Below, one piece after another: positions 27,442 to 36,500 of a stretch of DNA of 64,000 nucleotides (position 1 is its first letter; each line of letters opens with the position of its first letter). The position numbers and the translations under genes are program-made. This DNA comes from an uncultured Prevotella sp. (GTDB lineage: Bacteria > Bacteroidota > Bacteroidia > Bacteroidales > Bacteroidaceae): contig CALUGW010000002.1 of the NCBI GenBank assembly GCA_944320305.1, positions 124,001 to 188,000 on the forward strand. Reading direction: 5' to 3'. The notes beneath the pieces were generated by a model. The model saw only the letters and a list, made by a program, of their open reading frames with translations. It was not told the origin of the DNA and did not search any database.

Positions 27442-28257
27442 ATGAAAATCTCAATCATAACAGTAGCATACAACAGCGCCGAAAGCATCGGCGAGACCAT
27501 CCGCTCCGTTCTCGCACAGACATACCGCGACATAGAATACCTTGTCATCGACGGCCGGTCCACCGACAACACACTCGACATAATAAAGGAGTTCGAGCCC
27601 CTCTTCGGCGGACGGCTGCGCTATGTGTCTGAACGCGACAACGGCATATACGACGCCATGAACAAGGGCATAAGGCTGTGCACCGGCGACGTGGTGGGCA
27701 TTCTCAACTCCGACGACTATTTCACAGACGACAACGTTGTCAGCCGGATTGCAGACGCCTTCGCCTCCGACGGCACTATCGACGCCGTTTACGGCGACGT
27801 GCATTTCATCCATGCCGACGAGCCGGACAAGATTGTGCGCTACTACTCCTCCGCCATGTTCCATCCGTTCTGGCTCCGCTTCGGCTTCATGCCCGCCCAC
27901 CCGTCGTTTTATGTCCGCCGGGAGGTCTACGAGTCATACGGCGGCTACTCACTCGACTATAAAATCGCCGCAGACTACGACATGATGGTGCGCCTGTTCC
28001 ACAAAGGCCGCATCAAGGCGAAATACCTGAAACACGACTTTGTGACCATGCGCACAGGAGGCATAAGCACAAAGAACGTGAGGAACCGCCTGCTCATAAC
28101 TAAAGAGGACGTGCTCGCCTGCCGCCGCTACGGCCTGTACACCAACGTTCTGCTAATCTCGGTGAAATACTTGTACAAAGTGTTTGAGTTCAAGCGGTTT
28201 CCGAAAAACAGGCTGAAAAAGGCCGCCGGGAAACAGAAAGCGGACACGGAGCAATAA
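27442..28257 (+). CDS. Family 2 glycosyltransferase
   Basis: A 271-residue GT-A enzyme. It opens MKISIITVAYNSAESIGETI, has YLVIDGRSTDNTLDII, the signature RDNGIYDAMNKGI, and a DxD-type motif LNSDDYF near residue 95. Close relatives are often in colanic-acid-like or capsule loci. It lies 82 bp after the previous transferase and ends the locus. No initiating sugar-phosphate transferase was found in the window. Confidence 0.92.
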   Translation: MKISIITVAYNSAESIGETIRSVLAQTYRDIEYLVIDGRSTDNTLDIIKEFEPLFGGRLRYVSERDNGIYDAMNKGIRLCTGDVVGILNSDDYFTDDNVVSRIADAFASDGTIDAVYGDVHFIHADEPDKIVRYYSSAMFHPFWLRFGFMPAHPSFYVRREVYESYGGYSLDYKIAADYDMMVRLFHKGRIKAKYLKHDFVTMRTGGISTKNVRNRLLITKEDVLACRRYGLYTNVLLISVKYLYKVFEFKRFPKNRLKKAAGKQKADTEQ

Positions 28258-28431
28258 AAACGCCGGCCAATATACCGCCGGCCAGACTCACAAAAAACGT
28301 TAACGCGCGGATTCCGCGCCGCTTTTTCAGAATCTTTTCAGAATGGCCCGGCATCTTTGCAACAGGAAAAGCCCAAGAAGCTTACCACCCGGAAAGAAAG
28401 TATTAACAACAAAAGCAAAGGAGACAAAGTT

Positions 28432-28878
28432 ATGAAAAAGCTCATCAAGAAGACCGCAATGGCAATCGCCTGCCTCGTGGCGTTCCAAGCACCGGCCATG
28501 GCCGACAACGACAAGCCCATCACCGTGAACCAGCTGCCGGCTCCGGCACAGCAGCTCATCAAGAGCAACTTCGGCGGAAAGAAGGTGGCGCTGGCAAAGA
28601 TGGAGACAGGACTGCTCGACAAGAGCTACGATGTCATCTTCACCACCGGCGAGAAAGTGGAGTTCGACCGCAAGGGCAACTGGACCGAGATTGACTGCAA
28701 GCAGTCTGTGGTGCCCGCCAAGCTGGTGCCCGCGCAAATCCAGAAGTATGTCAGCGAGAACTACTCCGGCAACAAGATCCTCAAGATTGAGAAAGACAGA
28801 AACGAGTATGAGATCAACCTCACCAACGGAGTGGAGATAAAGTTCAACGCCGACTTCATGGTGATCGACATCGACTGA
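28432..28878 (+). CDS. Exported PepSY-like protein
   Basis: A 148-residue protein with a signal peptide (about residues 1-23, ending APAMA). Two repeats of the PepSY-like / DUF2874 fold follow, recognisable by LPAPAQQLIKSNFGG with YDVIFTTGEKVEFDRKGNW and by VPAQIQKYVSENYSG with YEINLTNGVEIKFN. Such proteins resemble beta-lactamase-inhibitor folds and are common in Bacteroidetes periplasm; their role is not known to me. A good ribosome-binding site (AAAGGAG) precedes the ATG. A near-consensus CATCTTTG lies about 73 bp upstream. Confidence 0.86.
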   Translation: MKKLIKKTAMAIACLVAFQAPAMADNDKPITVNQLPAPAQQLIKSNFGGKKVALAKMETGLLDKSYDVIFTTGEKVEFDRKGNWTEIDCKQSVVPAKLVPAQIQKYVSENYSGNKILKIEKDRNEYEINLTNGVEIKFNADFMVIDID

Positions 28879-29020
28879 CGGCGGAAGCCATAACCAAGCG
28901 ACACGAAAACGAGGGCGGAGCAATCCGCCCTTTTTCCATTTGATACGCGAGTCCGGGATAAGGATTTTCGTTTGTCCGGCAAGAAATGTAATACTCCGGC
29001 CTGCTGTCTGCCACGTGTGG

Positions 29021-29040
29021 AGACGCAAAATTTTGCGTCT
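29021..29040. repeat. Perfect 20 bp palindrome, left copy
   Basis: AGACGCAAAATTTTGCGTCT reads the same on both strands and recurs exactly at 29328-29347. Confidence 0.95.
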
Positions 29041-29067
29041 CGGAGGGGCAATGCATTAAACAAATGA

Positions 29068-29295
29068 GAATATCCGCAAGTTGCCAAATGTTCCATTGTC
29101 AGCAGGGCGTGTCTCGCAAGTCACCCCACACTGCGATGCGGAGGGGGGCATTCCGCGCCAACGCGGAATCCAGCAAGCAATTGGGTATTCTGCCCCGCAT
29201 CGCAGTGCGGGGTGACTCCCGCGTCGGCGCACGGAATGACGGTATGCGAGACACGCCCCTTATAGAGCACACAACTTGGCAACTTGCGGATATTC
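29068..29295. repeat. Family C foldback (inverted pair)
   Basis: GAATATCCGCAAGTTGCCAA on the left is matched by TTGGCAACTTGCGGATATTC on the right. Nested inside are GCGTGTCTCGCA/TGCGAGACACGC, a CACTGCGATGCGG/CCGCATCGCAGTG pair, and CATTCCGCG/CGCGGAAT. The whole could fold into one long branched hairpin. Confidence 0.85.
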
Positions 29296-29327
29296 ATATT
29301 AAACAAACGGATGCAAATGACAATGTC

Positions 29328-29347
29328 AGACGCAAAATTTTGCGTCT
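29328..29347. repeat. Perfect 20 bp palindrome, right copy
   Basis: Same 20 bases as at 29021-29040. Confidence 0.95.
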
Positions 29348-29454
29348 CTACATGAGAACTCCCCACTGCTTAATCCCGATGCTTGCTTGGCCCGGACTCG
29401 CGTACAAAGATCTCTCAGCCGCCATGGCGCGCCCCATGCGAGGCGGCCTTGAAA

Positions 29455-29632
29455 TTAACATTTTTAAGTTAAAAAGAACCGGCGAGGCCGTCCGGCGCAA
29501 CACTCTGACTGTCAGCACGTTGCAACATGGGTCTTTTTGCCGTGCGAAACAGGCCATATTGCAGCGCAAAACCACCCTTTTTGCATTGCAATATGGCCCT
29601 TTTCGCAAACCGTTTCGGCAGGTGTGTTAAAA
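29455..29632 (+). repeat. Short copy of the GGCC-palindrome element
   Basis: It begins TTAACA like the full copies and carries units such as AACAGGCCATATTGCAGCGC and TTGCAATATGGCCCTTTTCGCA. The later blocks of the full element are missing. With the foldback at 28945-29403 it accounts for most of the 919 bp gap before the YitT gene. Confidence 0.7.
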
Positions 29633-29761
29633 CGGCCTTGCTCCGCCGCCGCTTTAGTTGCGTATTTTCAAGTAACGGAGCCTGCGGCATTTCATATTAT
29701 TAATTAGCCGCCGTGCGCACTCATTTTCGCGTCTTTCTTTTGTCCATATAAAAAAAAAGGA

Positions 29762-29769
29762 TAACTTTG
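29762..29769 (+). promoter_or_regulatory. -7 box for the YitT gene
   Basis: TAACTTTG, 28 bp before the start at 29798. Confidence 0.6.
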
Positions 29770-29797
29770 CAGACATAAAGACAAGAGTGAAAGAATA

Positions 29798-30688
29798 ATG
29801 AATAAAATTTCAGACGCAATAAGGCTGAGGAAGAAGAGGCAGTGGTTCAAGGACATGTTCTTCATCTTTCTGGGCACGCTCACCTACTCGTTCGGCTACA
29901 CGGCGTTCGTCCTGCCGGAGAAGGTGGTGATGGGAGGCGTGGCCGGAATATCGGCCCTGCTCTACTATGCGTTCGGGCTGCTGCCGGGAATCTCCATCTG
30001 GGTGCTCAACATAACGCTGCTCCTTGTGGCCATGAAGGCTCTCTCGCGCCAGTTCATCGTGCGCACCGTCATCGGCGTGACCATGCTCTCGGCGCTCATC
30101 GGCGCCCTGCAGCCTGTGTTCCAGATGTTCCCGATGATAACGGCGGGCGAGGACAAGTTCATGCACGTGCTCATCGGCGGAGCGCTGGGCGGCGCGGGCC
30201 TGGGCCTGGTGTTCTCGCACAACGGCTCGACGGGCGGCACCGACATCATCATAGCCCTGCTCAACAAGAAGTTCAGCATGAGCTTCGGCCGGGCCATGCA
30301 GTTCATCGACATCACCATCATCAGCTCCTCCTACCTGCTCTTCCGCAGCATGGAGACCATCGTCTACGGCATAGCCTTCACGCTGGCGGCCAGCTTCGTG
30401 TGCGACTACGTGATAAACGGCACGCGCCAGACGGTGCAGTTCATCATCATATCGAAGGAATACGAGCGCATAGCCGACATGGTGAACCACCGGCTCAACC
30501 GAGGGGTGACGCTCATCGAGGGCAAGGGGTGGTACTCAAAGCGCGAGGTGGACATACTGATTGTGATGTGCCGCCGCTACGAGGCGCAGGGGCTGATGTC
30601 GTTCATCAAGGCCATCGACCCCCACGCCCTTGTGTCGCAGACGTTCTGCCACGGTGTGTTCGGCGAGGGCTTCGACAAGATGAAATAG
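29798..30688 (+). CDS. YitT family membrane protein
   Basis: A 296-residue protein with five or six membrane segments in the first 200 residues (DUF161-type) and a soluble C-terminal DUF2179 domain from about residue 215. Signatures are FGYTAFVLPEKVVMGGVAGI, GLGLVFSHNGSTGGTDIIIALLNK and the C-terminal GKGWYSKREVDILIVMCRR. The family is widespread; transport of an unknown solute is assumed. It has its own promoter and is followed by a terminator, so it is monocistronic. Confidence 0.92.
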   Translation: MNKISDAIRLRKKRQWFKDMFFIFLGTLTYSFGYTAFVLPEKVVMGGVAGISALLYYAFGLLPGISIWVLNITLLLVAMKALSRQFIVRTVIGVTMLSALIGALQPVFQMFPMITAGEDKFMHVLIGGALGGAGLGLVFSHNGSTGGTDIIIALLNKKFSMSFGRAMQFIDITIISSSYLLFRSMETIVYGIAFTLAASFVCDYVINGTRQTVQFIIISKEYERIADMVNHRLNRGVTLIEGKGWYSKREVDILIVMCRRYEAQGLMSFIKAIDPHALVSQTFCHGVFGEGFDKMK

Positions 30689-30702
30689 CCGCCGGAGCGG
30701 CT

Positions 30703-30737
30703 CTCCGGGCGCAAGTATTGCCGCCCGGAGGACTTTT
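30703..30737 (+). terminator. Rho-independent terminator after the YitT gene
   Basis: Stem CTCCGGGCG / CGCCCGGAG with a ten-base loop, followed by GACTTTT. Confidence 0.75.
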
Positions 30738-30795
30738 CGCGCCGCGCGAGAAGAAAAAAAACGGCGTTTTTCTTGCCCATGCCGCAATTATTTAT

Positions 30796-30803
30796 TACTT
30801 TTG
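30796..30803 (+). promoter_or_regulatory. -7 box for tRNA-Val
   Basis: TACTTTTG, 16 bp before the tRNA, with a TTG about 21 bp upstream. Confidence 0.6.
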
Positions 30804-30819
30804 CATCGCAAAATCAAGG

Positions 30820-30894
30820 AGGGGCGTAGCCCAGTTGGTTTAGAGCGCCGCAGTCACATTGCGGAGGTCATCGGTTCGAGCCCGATCGTCCCTA
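30820..30894 (+). tRNA. tRNA-Val (anticodon CAC)
   Basis: A cloverleaf can be drawn: acceptor AGGGGCG/CGTCCCT, anticodon stem CCGCA/TGCGG with loop GTCACAT (T33, then CAC), variable AGGTC, T-arm ATCGG TTCGAGC CCGAT, discriminator A. CCA is not encoded. The anticodon is read by position; position 32 is an unusual G, so identity is a little less certain than the presence of the tRNA. Confidence 0.85.
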
Positions 30895-31110
30895 CTCTTC
30901 CTGATATGCGGAATGCCGGCGGCACAGGTTTCTGCCGATGGCGGCCATTCTGCCAGAATCCACAGACAAGAATCACATCAGCATATATGCGCACGCGCGG
31001 GCGCACTGCCACACGTCTGCCAAAATGGCACACCGCGCGGCCGGGCACACTCTTTGTCTCACTTTCTTGCGGATAACCATAACAGAAAAACAAAAGAAAG
31101 GAGAACAGAT

Positions 31111-33699
31111 ATGACATTCGACAAATTCACAATCAAGGCGCAGGAGGCCGTCCAGGCTGCCGTCAACGCGGCCACTGCGGGCGGACAGCAGGCCATCGAG
31201 CCTGTACACCTGCTAAAGGGTGTGCTTGAAAAAGCCAAGGACGTGACCAACTTCATTTTCCAGAAGCTGGGCGTCAACGCCGCACAGGTGGCCGTGGTGG
31301 CCGACCAGGAGACAAAGCGGCTGCCCCGCGTGCAGGGCGGCGAGCCCTATCTGAGCGGCGACTCCAACCGCGTGCTGCAGCAGGCCGCCGACCTGTCGGC
31401 CAAGATGGGCGACGAGTTCGTAAGCGTGGAGCCGCTGCTGCTGGCCCTGCTCACCGTCAGCTCCACGGCCAGCCGCATACTGAAAGACGCCGGGTGCACC
31501 GAAAAGGAAATGCGCGCCGCCATCAGCGAGCTGCGCCAGGGGCAGAGCGTCAAGTCGCAGTCGGCCGACGACAACTACCAGAGCCTGGAGAAATACGCCA
31601 AGAACCTGGTGGAGGAGGCGCGCAACGGCAAGCTCGACCCCGTGATAGGGCGCGACGAGGAGATACGCCGCGTGCTGCAGATCCTCTCGCGCCGCACCAA
31701 GAACAACCCCATCCTGATTGGCGAGCCGGGCACCGGCAAGACGGCAATCGTGGAGGGGCTGGCCCAGCGCATAGTACGCGGCGACGTGCCCGAGAACCTC
31801 AAGGACAAGCAGATCTACTCGCTCGACATGGGCGCGCTGCTCGCCGGAGCCAAGTACAAGGGCGAGTTCGAGGAGCGGCTTAAGAGCGTCATCAACGAAG
31901 TTACCAAGAGCGAGGGCCGCATAATACTCTTCATCGACGAGATTCACACCCTCGTGGGGGCCGGAAGCGGCGAGGGAGCCATGGACGCCGCCAACATTCT
32001 GAAGCCGGCACTGGCCCGCGGCGAGCTGCGCAGCATCGGCGCCACCACGCTCAACGAGTATCAGAAGTACTTCGAGAAGGACAAGGCCCTGGAGCGGCGT
32101 TTCCAGACCGTCATGGTCGACGAGCCTGACGAGCTGAGCGCCATCAGTATTCTGCGCGGCCTGAAGGAGCGCTATGAGAACCACCACAAGGTGCGCATAC
32201 AGGACGACGCCTGCATTGCCGCCGTCAAGCTCTCCGAGCGATACATCTCAGACCGCTTCCTGCCCGACAAGGCCATCGACCTGATGGACGAGGCCGCGGC
32301 CAAGCTGCGCATGGAGCGCGACTCCGTGCCCGAGGAGCTTGACGAGATAACGCGCCGCCTCAAGCAGCTCGAGATTGAGCGCGAGGCCATAAAGCGCGAG
32401 AACGACCAGCCCAAGATAGCACAGCTCGACAAGGAGATTGCCGAGCTGCGCGACCAGGAAAAGCAGTTCCGCGCCAAGTGGGAGGGCGAGCGCGCCCTGG
32501 TCAACAAGATTCAGGAGGACAAGCAGCAGATGGAGAACCTGCGCATAGAGGCCGAGCGCGCCGAGCGCGAGGGCAACTACGAGCGCGTGGCCGAGATACG
32601 CTACGGACGGCTGAAGGCGCTTGAGAACGACATCGCCCGCATACAGGAGCAGCTGCACAGCACGCAGGGCGGCGACGCGATGGTGCGCGAGGAGGTCACC
32701 GCCGACGACATAGCCGAGGTGGTGAGCCGCTGGACGGGCATCCCCGTGACGCGCATGATGCAGAGCGAGCGCGAGAAGCTGCTCCACCTTGAGGAGGAGC
32801 TGCACAAGCGCGTCATAGGCCAGGACGAGGCAATCACCGCCGTGAGCGACGCCGTGCGCCGCAGCCGCGCCGGACTTCAGGACCCGAAGAGACCCATCGC
32901 CTCGTTCATCTTCCTCGGAACCACCGGCGTGGGCAAGACGGAGCTGGCCAAGGCGCTGGCCGAGTACCTCTTCAATGACGACTCGATGATGACCCGCATC
33001 GACATGAGCGAGTATCAGGAGAAGTTCAGCGTGACACGCCTCATCGGCGCGCCTCCGGGCTACGTTGGCTACGACGAGGGCGGACAGCTCACCGAGGCCG
33101 TGCGCCGCAAGCCCTACTCCGTGGTGCTGTTCGACGAGATTGAGAAGGCCCACCCCGACGTATTCAACATCCTCCTGCAGGTGCTCGACGACGGACGGCT
33201 CACCGACAACAAGGGCCGCACGGTGAACTTCAAGAACACCATCATCATCATGACGTCGAACCTGGGCAGCCAGTACATCCAGCAGCAGTTTGAAAACATC
33301 AACGCCACAAACCGCGCTGCCGTGGTGGAGGAGACGAAAAAGCAGGTGATGGAGATGCTCAAGAAGACCATCCGCCCGGAGTTTCTCAACAGGATTGACG
33401 AGATCATCATGTTCCAGCCGCTCACCAAGGCCGAGATAGCCGACGTGGTGCGCCTGCAGATGAACGCCGTGGCCAAGATGCTCGAGCCGCAGGGCTTCAC
33501 GCTCCGCGTAACCGACGCCGCCATCGGCTGGCTGGCCGACGCGGGCTTCGACCCCGAGTTCGGCGCGCGCCCTGTAAAACGGGCCATCCAGCGCTATGTG
33601 CTCAACGATATGTCGAAGCGGATTCTGGCCGAGGAGGTGAGCCGCGACAAGCCCATAACCATCGACGCCAACGGCGCCGGCCTGCAGTTCAGAAACTGA
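31111..33699 (+). CDS. clpB: ATP-dependent disaggregase ClpB
   Basis: An 862-residue AAA+ chaperone that pulls proteins out of aggregates with DnaK. Domains in order: Clp N domain (about 1-145), first ATPase with [16 protein letters not shown] and [14 protein letters not shown], the coiled-coil middle domain (about 400-530, very rich in K/E/R), second ATPase with [18 protein letters not shown] and [14 protein letters not shown], then the C-terminal domain. The middle domain separates it from ClpA/ClpC. The start at 31111 has a good AAAGGAG site. The 216 bp before it show no recognised promoter or CIRCE element. Confidence 0.98.
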   Translation: MTFDKFTIKAQEAVQAAVNAATAGGQQAIEPVHLLKGVLEKAKDVTNFIFQKLGVNAAQVAVVADQETKRLPRVQGGEPYLSGDSNRVLQQAADLSAKMGDEFVSVEPLLLALLTVSSTASRILKDAGCTEKEMRAAISELRQGQSVKSQSADDNYQSLEKYAKNLVEEARNGKLDPVIGRDEEIRRVLQILSRRTKNNPILIGEPGTGKTAIVEGLAQRIVRGDVPENLKDKQIYSLDMGALLAGAKYKGEFEERLKSVINEVTKSEGRIILFIDEIHTLVGAGSGEGAMDAANILKPALARGELRSIGATTLNEYQKYFEKDKALERRFQTVMVDEPDELSAISILRGLKERYENHHKVRIQDDACIAAVKLSERYISDRFLPDKAIDLMDEAAAKLRMERDSVPEELDEITRRLKQLEIEREAIKRENDQPKIAQLDKEIAELRDQEKQFRAKWEGERALVNKIQEDKQQMENLRIEAERAEREGNYERVAEIRYGRLKALENDIARIQEQLHSTQGGDAMVREEVTADDIAEVVSRWTGIPVTRMMQSEREKLLHLEEELHKRVIGQDEAITAVSDAVRRSRAGLQDPKRPIASFIFLGTTGVGKTELAKALAEYLFNDDSMMTRIDMSEYQEKFSVTRLIGAPPGYVGYDEGGQLTEAVRRKPYSVVLFDEIEKAHPDVFNILLQVLDDGRLTDNKGRTVNFKNTIIIMTSNLGSQYIQQQFENINATNRAAVVEETKKQVMEMLKKTIRPEFLNRIDEIIMFQPLTKAEIADVVRLQMNAVAKMLEPQGFTLRVTDAAIGWLADAGFDPEFGARPVKRAIQRYVLNDMSKRILAEEVSRDKPITIDANGAGLQFRN

Positions 33700-33726
33700 C
33701 GCGGGCTTTTCAGGCCTGCAAGCCCA

Positions 33727-33768
33727 ACGCCGCAGATATGCACCGAAAGCATGTCTGCGGCGTTTTTT
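33727..33768 (+). terminator. Rho-independent terminator after clpB
   Basis: Stem ACGCCGCAGA / TCTGCGGCGT, extended across the loop by ATGC/GCAT, followed by TTTTT. Confidence 0.88.
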
Positions 33769-33836
33769 CTTCAACCTCAAACCAGTCTTTTATTCAATCC
33801 GTGCGCTGCCAGGCAGCCATTACGGATATTTTTTTG

Positions 33837-33844
33837 TAAGTTTG
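33837..33844 (+). promoter_or_regulatory. -7 box for the flavoprotein gene
   Basis: TAAGTTTG, 28 bp before the start at 33873. Confidence 0.6.
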
Positions 33845-33872
33845 CACCATAAACACAAACCATCCTGAACAC

Positions 33873-35126
33873 ATGAACATTGCCATAATAGGCGCCGGAG
33901 CCGCCGGATGCTTCGCCGCCATAAACCTGAAGCGGCTCTGCCCGCAGGCCGCCGTCACCATATATGAGAGCGGACGGAGACCGCTGGCCAAGGTGAGCGT
34001 GACCGGCGGAGGCCGCTGCAACCTGACGAACACCTTCGAGGGAGTGAAAAGCGCCGACGAGGCGTACCCGCGCGGGGCGCGGCTGATGAGGCGGCTGCTG
34101 CGCCACTTCAGCCAGGACGACGCCATGCGGTGGTTCGAGAGCGAGGGCGTGCGCCTGACGGTGCAGAGCGACCACTGCGTGTTTCCGGCCTCGCAGGACG
34201 CGATGGAGATTGTGGGCACGCTGCTGCGGCTTGTCCGCCGGCTGGGCATAAGCCTCATCACAGAGCGCCGCGTGGCAAGAATAAGCCGCTGCGACGGCAC
34301 CGGCGGCGGAGCGTTCCGCATAGAGTTTGCCGGCGGCGGAGCGGCTGCCGCCCGCGCCGACATGGTGCTCGTGGCCACGGGCGGCACCAAGGCCTCCACG
34401 CTGAGAGAGATGCTGGCAGGCAGCGGCGCCGAGATTGAGGACACCGTGCCGTCGCTCTTCAGCCTCTGTCTGGCCGACGCGGGGCTGAGGGAGCTTGCGG
34501 GAACGGTGGTGAAAGACGCCACGGCGGCCATCAGCGGCACAAAGCACAAGGCCGCCGGGCCGCTGCTCGTAACCCACTGGGGCGTGAGCGGACCCGCCAT
34601 TCTGAAGCTTTCGGCCCGGGCGGCGCGCCATCTGCACGGCTGCGGCTACCAGGCCACGCTGTCTGTCAACTGGAACGGAGGGCGTGGCGAGGCCGAGACG
34701 ATGGAGACTCTGGCCGCCATAGCCGCCGACTGCCCCAAGAGGCAGCTGGCCTCGGCGCACCCGCCGCAGATAGGCGCCCGCCTCTGGCAGCACCTGCTGG
34801 CAAAAAGCGGCTTGCGCCCCGACTGCCGCTGGGGCGAGACGGGGCGCAAGAGCCTCAACAAATTGGTGAGCACGCTGACCAACGACACCTACGCCGTCAG
34901 CGGGAAATGCCGCTTCAAGGAGGAGTTCGTCACCTGCGGGGGCGTCAGTCTGGCGTCTGTCAGCGCCAGCACCATGGAGTGCAAGACCTGCCCGGGGCTG
35001 TTCTTCGCGGGCGAGGCCACCGACATTGACGGCATCACCGGCGGATTCAACCTGCAGGCGGCATGGACGACAGCCCGCGTGGCGGCCGAGGCCATGGCAG
35101 CGCGGTGCGCCGCCGGGCGTGGCTGA
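33873..35126 (+). CDS. HI0933-family FAD-dependent oxidoreductase
   Basis: A 417-residue flavoprotein. The FAD-binding Rossmann motif IIGAGAAGCFAA is at the N-terminus, followed by GRRPLAKVSVTGGGRCNLTN, the HI0933/YhiN/BaiN hallmark. A late motif FFAGEATDIDGITGGFNLQAAW closes the FAD site. Relatives reduce unsaturated substrates or act on unknown compounds; the substrate here is unknown. It converges with the next gene with 2 bp between stops. Confidence 0.93.
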   Translation: MNIAIIGAGAAGCFAAINLKRLCPQAAVTIYESGRRPLAKVSVTGGGRCNLTNTFEGVKSADEAYPRGARLMRRLLRHFSQDDAMRWFESEGVRLTVQSDHCVFPASQDAMEIVGTLLRLVRRLGISLITERRVARISRCDGTGGGAFRIEFAGGGAAAARADMVLVATGGTKASTLREMLAGSGAEIEDTVPSLFSLCLADAGLRELAGTVVKDATAAISGTKHKAAGPLLVTHWGVSGPAILKLSARAARHLHGCGYQATLSVNWNGGRGEAETMETLAAIAADCPKRQLASAHPPQIGARLWQHLLAKSGLRPDCRWGETGRKSLNKLVSTLTNDTYAVSGKCRFKEEFVTCGGVSLASVSASTMECKTCPGLFFAGEATDIDGITGGFNLQAAWTTARVAAEAMAARCAAGRG

Positions 35127-35128
35127 GG

Positions 35129-36427
35129 TCAGTCTTCGGCCGTCTTCTCCGGCTCGTCCACACGCTTGACGAGCAGTTTGTCGATGCGCGCGCCGTCCAT
35201 ATCGACCACCTCAAACTTGAACTTCTCCCACACAAAGGTCTCGCCGCTGCCCGGCACATGGTCGAGCTGGTAGAGGCAGAGGCCGCCCACGGTGTTGTAG
35301 TCCTCGTCGTCGAGCAGATTCTCCTCGCCGAAGTAGCTCAGGAAGTCGTACATAGGGCACTGCCCGTCAACGAACCATCCCTCGCCGTCCTTGCGCTCGA
35401 TGATATACGGCTCCTCCTCCACCGGCTCGGGCACATTGCCCACGATGCTCTCGAGAATGTCCGTCAGTGTGATTATTCCGATGCACGAGCCGTACTCGTC
35501 GCACACCAGCCCGCTGCTGATGTGGGCCGACTTCATGTTTTCCAGCACCTTGTAGACGTCGGTGTTCTCATAGAAATATGTAGGCTCCTGCATTATCTTG
35601 CGCAGGTCGAAATCCTTGTCGCCGAGCGAGAGGAAGAGGTCCTTGATGGTCACGACGCCCTTGACGTGGTCCAGGTCGCCCTCGGCCACGGGGTAAACGC
35701 CGTACATATTCTCCTTGATGATGTTTCTCACCTCGTCGGCGGTCATCGAGATGTCGAGCCAGGTCAGCTCGCTGCGGTGCGTCATGATGGCGTCCACCTC
35801 GAGGTCGCCCACAAGGAACACGCGCTGCATGATGTCCTGCTCCACGGGCTGCACCTCTCCGTCCTCGGCGCCCTCGCGTATGATGGACTTTATCTCCTCC
35901 TCCGTCACCTTGCTGCCCTTGTCCTTCAGCCCCGTGAGACTGAAGATAAAGGCGGTGCTCTTCGACAGGAACCACACGAAAGGATAGGCGATCATTGAGA
36001 GCGCGTACATGGGCATGGCCACGCCCTTGGCGGCTTTCTCGGCCACGGTCAGGCCGATGCGCTTGGGCACCAGCTCGCCGAAGATGAGCGTAAGATATGT
36101 CACCACGATCACGATGATGGCCTGCGAGAGCACGGCGGCATAGTGTGTGGCAATGCCGAAGCCCGCGAGCCAGTCTGTAAAGATGACGGCGATCTTGTTG
36201 CCGGAATAGATACCGGTGAGGATTCCGATCAGAGTGATGCCAATCTGCACCGTAGAGAGAAAGCGGTCTGGCTCGTTGGCCAGTTTCAGGGCATAGCGCG
36301 CGGAGCGCAGCCCGCTGTCGGCATCGGTCGAGAGGCTCGACTTGCGGGCCGAAATCAGCGCGATTTCCGACATTGAGAACACTCCGTTGAGCAATATCAG
36401 ACAGATTATTATAAGAATTTCTTCCAT
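35129..36427 (-). CDS. CNNM/CorC-type hemolysin family protein
   Basis: A 432-residue membrane protein. Residues about 1-190 form the CNNM (DUF21) domain with three or four membrane segments (LILLNGVFSMSEIALISAR). A CBS pair follows at about 205-325, and a CorC/HlyC C-terminal domain (VGGLCLYQLDHVPGSGE) ends the protein. Relatives handle Mg2+ or Co2+ efflux; in Bacteroidetes a related protein, GldE, supports gliding and type IX secretion. Which role applies is not clear. No promoter recognised immediately upstream. Confidence 0.9.
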   Translation of the reverse strand: MEEILIIICLILLNGVFSMSEIALISARKSSLSTDADSGLRSARYALKLANEPDRFLSTVQIGITLIGILTGIYSGNKIAVIFTDWLAGFGIATHYAAVLSQAIIVIVVTYLTLIFGELVPKRIGLTVAEKAAKGVAMPMYALSMIAYPFVWFLSKSTAFIFSLTGLKDKGSKVTEEEIKSIIREGAEDGEVQPVEQDIMQRVFLVGDLEVDAIMTHRSELTWLDISMTADEVRNIIKENMYGVYPVAEGDLDHVKGVVTIKDLFLSLGDKDFDLRKIMQEPTYFYENTDVYKVLENMKSAHISSGLVCDEYGSCIGIITLTDILESIVGNVPEPVEEEPYIIERKDGEGWFVDGQCPMYDFLSYFGEENLLDDEDYNTVGGLCLYQLDHVPGSGETFVWEKFKFEVVDMDGARIDKLLVKRVDEPEKTAED

Positions 36428-36500
36428 TTATTATTTTGAGAATGTTTGTTTCTTTTCGCTGTGTCCGGGGGCAGTCGCCTCTACGGCGGCCCGCCGGAGG

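Larger units (their letters stand above)
28945..29403. mobile_element. 459 bp foldback segment with IS982-like ends
   Basis: The left end ACGCGAGTCCGGGATAAG matches the resident IS982 inverted repeat at 17 of its first 18 bases. The right end CCCGGACTCGCGT is its inverse for 13 bases. Inside are two identical 20 bp palindromes (29021-29040 and 29328-29347) and an inverted pair of family C repeats. No gene is present. It may be a non-autonomous passenger of IS982-type elements. No clear target duplication was found, so it is old, composite or misread. Confidence 0.6.

Noticed and set aside
28258..28300. Terminator after the last glycosyltransferase
   Set aside because: The GCCGGC repeats could pair, but there is no T-run.
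28939..29409. Target-site duplication around the IS982-like foldback
   Set aside because: The flanks TTTGAT and ACAAAG do not match, so no duplication is claimed.
29064..29630. A 188-codon open frame across the foldback region
   Set aside because: It spans dispersed repeats and palindromes and has no protein-like features.
30895..31110. Heat-shock control element before clpB
   Set aside because: No CIRCE-like inverted repeat or recognised promoter was seen in this spacer.
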